NCBI GenBank assembly: GCA_009885185.1 | Contig: VFLF01000555.1 | Coordinates: 1 to 7,229, forward strand | DNA length: 7,229 nt | Direction: 5' to 3' | Origin: Nitrosomonadales bacterium | GTDB lineage: Bacteria > Pseudomonadota > Gammaproteobacteria > Burkholderiales > SG8-41 | Shown here: positions 5,798 through 7,229 of the stretch, one piece after another | Numbering within the stretch: position 1 is the first letter of the stretch | Layout of the letters: each line of letters starts with the position of its first letter | Made by a program: the position numbers and the translations under genes | Notes under the pieces: generated by a model | Database searches by the model: none | What the model was told of the DNA's origin: nothing | Seen by the model: the letters and a program-made list of their open reading frames with translations, nothing else

Positions 5798-6968
5798 ATT
5801 TATTGTCCACCAGCGTCTGAATCTCCGCGGCGTTGTAGCCGAGCGCGCACAGCACTTCGTGCGTGTGTTCCCCGACTTTCGGAATATCCAGCCGCGTGGT
5901 GAGCCGCGCGCCGTTCATTTCCACCGGCAGGCCCGGCACCTTGGTCTTGATGCCGCTGTGCGGCATGGTCACTGGCACCAACCCGCCGTCTGCATTCAAA
6001 TGCGGATCGTCGAATAAATCCTCCGGCCTGGCTATCGGTGCAAACGGCAAACCGAGTTCATCGCACTTGGCCATCAAATCCTGCTTGCTCATGCGGCTGA
6101 AAATATCGGTGACGATGGGCAGGATGCGCGGGCGCGCTTCCACGCGTTGCGGATTGGTTTTAAGCGCGGGGTCATCAAGCAGGTGTTTGAGATTAAACGC
6201 ATCGCAAAATACCTTCCACTGCGTGTCGGTGACCACGCCCACGAACAGCAGTTGTGCGTCGCTGGTTTTGAAGTTGTCGTAGAGCGCCCAAGCGCGGATG
6301 CGGTCGGGCATGGGCTTCACAGGCTGGCCGGTGGCAAAGCCTTCGAGCATGTGCTGGCCCATGAGAAAGGCGCAACTTTCATAAAGCGCGCTTTGCACGT
6401 GCTGGCCCTGGCCCGTGGCCTTGCGCTGATGCAGCGCGCCAAGTATCGCGATCACGGCGAACATACCGCCCATCACGTCGATCACCGATGCGCCCGCGCG
6501 CAGCGGGCCGTGGCGCCCGCCGGTCATGTAGGCGAGCCCGCCCATCATCTGCACCACTTCGTCGAGCCCGGTGCGATGATCGTACGGGCCGCGCAAAAAG
6601 CCTTTGAGCGAACAGTAAATGAGTTCCGGTTTCAGCTTGCGCAAGGCTTGTTCACCGAAGCCGAGTTTATCCATCGCACCGGGACGGAAGTTTTCGGTGA
6701 CGACATCGGCGCTCGCGATCAATTTCATCACCGCTTCGCGCCCCGCTGGCGATTTAAGGTCAACCGCGAAACTTTTTTTGTTGCGGTTATAGGTCGGAAA
6801 AAACCCCGCACCGGATGCGGTGAGCTTGCGCGTGTGGTCTCCGTCGATGGGTTCTACCTTGATGACCTCCGCGCCCATGTCCGCCAGCACCAGCCCGCAG
6901 GTCGGCCCCATCACCACGTGGCAAAACTCCACGACACGCAGCCCCTCCAGCGCCAAACCCTGGTTCAT
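5781..6968 (-). CDS. Class III CoA-transferase, CaiB/BaiF (formyl-CoA transferase) family
   Basis: The 395-residue protein is predicted to move CoA from a donor thioester to a carboxylic acid. LEGLRVVEFCHVVMGPTCG (7-25) and LADMGAEVIKVEP (28-40) form the N-terminal nucleotide-like fold typical of the family. NRNKKSFAVDL (61-71) and VVTENFRPGAMDKLG (89-103) follow. Asp164, in ASVIDVMGG, aligns with the catalytic aspartate (Asp169 of Oxalobacter formyl-CoA transferase) that forms the acyl-enzyme anhydride. GLPFAPIARPEDLFDDPHL (306-324) is the usual C-terminal element. Length is normal for the family. The ATG at 6968 overlaps the VOC gene stop as ATGA and has GGAG five bases upstream; a longer frame reaching 7181 only shadows the VOC gene. 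The substrate cannot be read from sequence. Candidates suggested by the neighbourhood are dicarboxylic or hydroxy acids; this is inference. Confidence 0.93.
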   Translation of the reverse strand: MNQGLALEGLRVVEFCHVVMGPTCGLVLADMGAEVIKVEPIDGDHTRKLTASGAGFFPTYNRNKKSFAVDLKSPAGREAVMKLIASADVVTENFRPGAMDKLGFGEQALRKLKPELIYCSLKGFLRGPYDHRTGLDEVVQMMGGLAYMTGGRHGPLRAGASVIDVMGGMFAVIAILGALHQRKATGQGQHVQSALYESCAFLMGQHMLEGFATGQPVKPMPDRIRAWALYDNFKTSDAQLLFVGVVTDTQWKVFCDAFNLKHLLDDPALKTNPQRVEARPRILPIVTDIFSRMSKQDLMAKCDELGLPFAPIARPEDLFDDPHLNADGGLVPVTMPHSGIKTKVPGLPVEMNGARLTTRLDIPKVGEHTHEVLCALGYNAAEIQTLVDNKSILCL

Positions 6969-7229
6969 TTTTGCTCCAGCAGTTGCGCGAGTTCGACTTC
7001 GCGCGTCTCTTTCAGCTTGAAGGTCGGATCGGCGCGGACGATTTTCTCTGTCCACGCATGAATCTCGGCATCGGATTTCGAGAAATCCATCGGATCGCCG
7101 TGGGGTTGTGCCACATGCCACGGCGTATCCATGTAAACCTCGCAATAATTGCCCTCGGGATCGGGGAAGTAAATCGACCACGCATTGCCGTGGCTGGTCT
7201 GGCGCAGGGTAAGTCCGCGCGCCTTCACC
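6965..7229 (-). CDS. VOC-fold (glyoxalase/extradiol dioxygenase-like) protein, C-terminal part
   Basis: About 87 C-terminal residues are visible; the N-terminal part lies beyond the right edge. The GTG at 7228 is more likely an internal Val codon than a start. The segment SIYFPDPEGNYCEVYMDTPW is the classic last strand of a VOC module, in which the Glu of CEVY is a metal ligand. RQTSHGNAW just before it resembles the second-module strand of extradiol dioxygenases. A polar, charged tail of about 50 residues (HVAQPHGDPMDFSKSDAEIHAW onward, in parts) follows, unusual for glyoxalase I but common in ring-cleavage-type members. The gene overlaps the CoA-transferase start by four bases, so the two are co-translated. 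Its reaction, whether dioxygenase, epimerase or lyase, cannot be decided from this part. Confidence 0.85.
   Translation of the reverse strand, partial: VKARGLTLRQTSHGNAWSIYFPDPEGNYCEVYMDTPWHVAQPHGDPMDFSKSDAEIHAWTEKIVRADPTFKLKETREVELAQLLEQK

Noticed and set aside
6147..7061. 304-residue open frame on the plus strand opposite the CoA-transferase
   Set aside because: Same reasoning: antisense to a gene with clear family motifs, biased composition, no family resemblance.
6969..7181. N-terminal extension of the CoA-transferase frame to an ATG at 7181
   Set aside because: The 71 extra residues are Arg-rich and are the shadow of the VOC gene in another frame. The ATG at 6968 has a good GGAG site and overlaps the VOC stop.
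1..7229. CRISPR array, tRNA or rRNA gene, insertion sequence or phage-like genes
   Set aside because: No regularly spaced repeats, tRNA-like cloverleaf, transposase motif or terminal inverted repeats were seen on reading both strands.

Overview
The window looks like an ordinary stretch of proteobacterial chromosome, GC-rich, with short gaps and many 4-base gene overlaps. The run tsaB-rimI-family 4 uracil-DNA glycosylase-lemA, together with family-specific residues, points to Proteobacteria, most likely a beta- or a deep-branching gammaproteobacterium. This is an inference from gene order and protein character; no rRNA or other marker is present.

Layout. Positions 1-2400 hold a leftward block: tsaB (TTG start), rimI (GTG start), a [4Fe-4S] family 4 uracil-DNA glycosylase and the 5' part of a lemA-type lipoprotein gene, which runs off the left edge. 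The first three are joined by 4-base stop/start overlaps and are almost certainly one operon; lemA follows 39 bases later. A 104-base divergent gap (2401-2504) separates this block from a rightward gene for an NAD-dependent beta-decarboxylating dehydrogenase of the tartrate/D-malate type (2505-3557). A 166-base spacer follows. It holds a 9-base inverted repeat and a 12-codon open frame that runs into the TTG start of a small three-helix membrane protein (3724-4038) of unknown function.

From 4054 to the right edge everything is again leftward. A VOC-fold metalloenzyme (partial), a class III (CaiB/BaiF) CoA-transferase, a DUF4387 protein and an AtuA-family (DUF1446) protein form a compact catabolic-looking operon. 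Both the VOC/CoA-transferase and the DUF4387/AtuA pairs overlap by 4 bases. The CoA-transferase and DUF4387 genes are separated by an AT-rich gap next to clustered short palindromes.

How the genes fit together. The left block is housekeeping: t6A tRNA modification, protein N-terminal acetylation and removal of uracil from DNA. The right block probably activates an unidentified carboxylic acid as its CoA thioester and processes it with the two uncharacterised proteins. The dehydrogenase between the blocks could feed from the same or a related small-acid pathway, but it is on the other strand and no direct link is visible. The least understood parts are the DUF4387/AtuA pair and the leader region of the small membrane protein.
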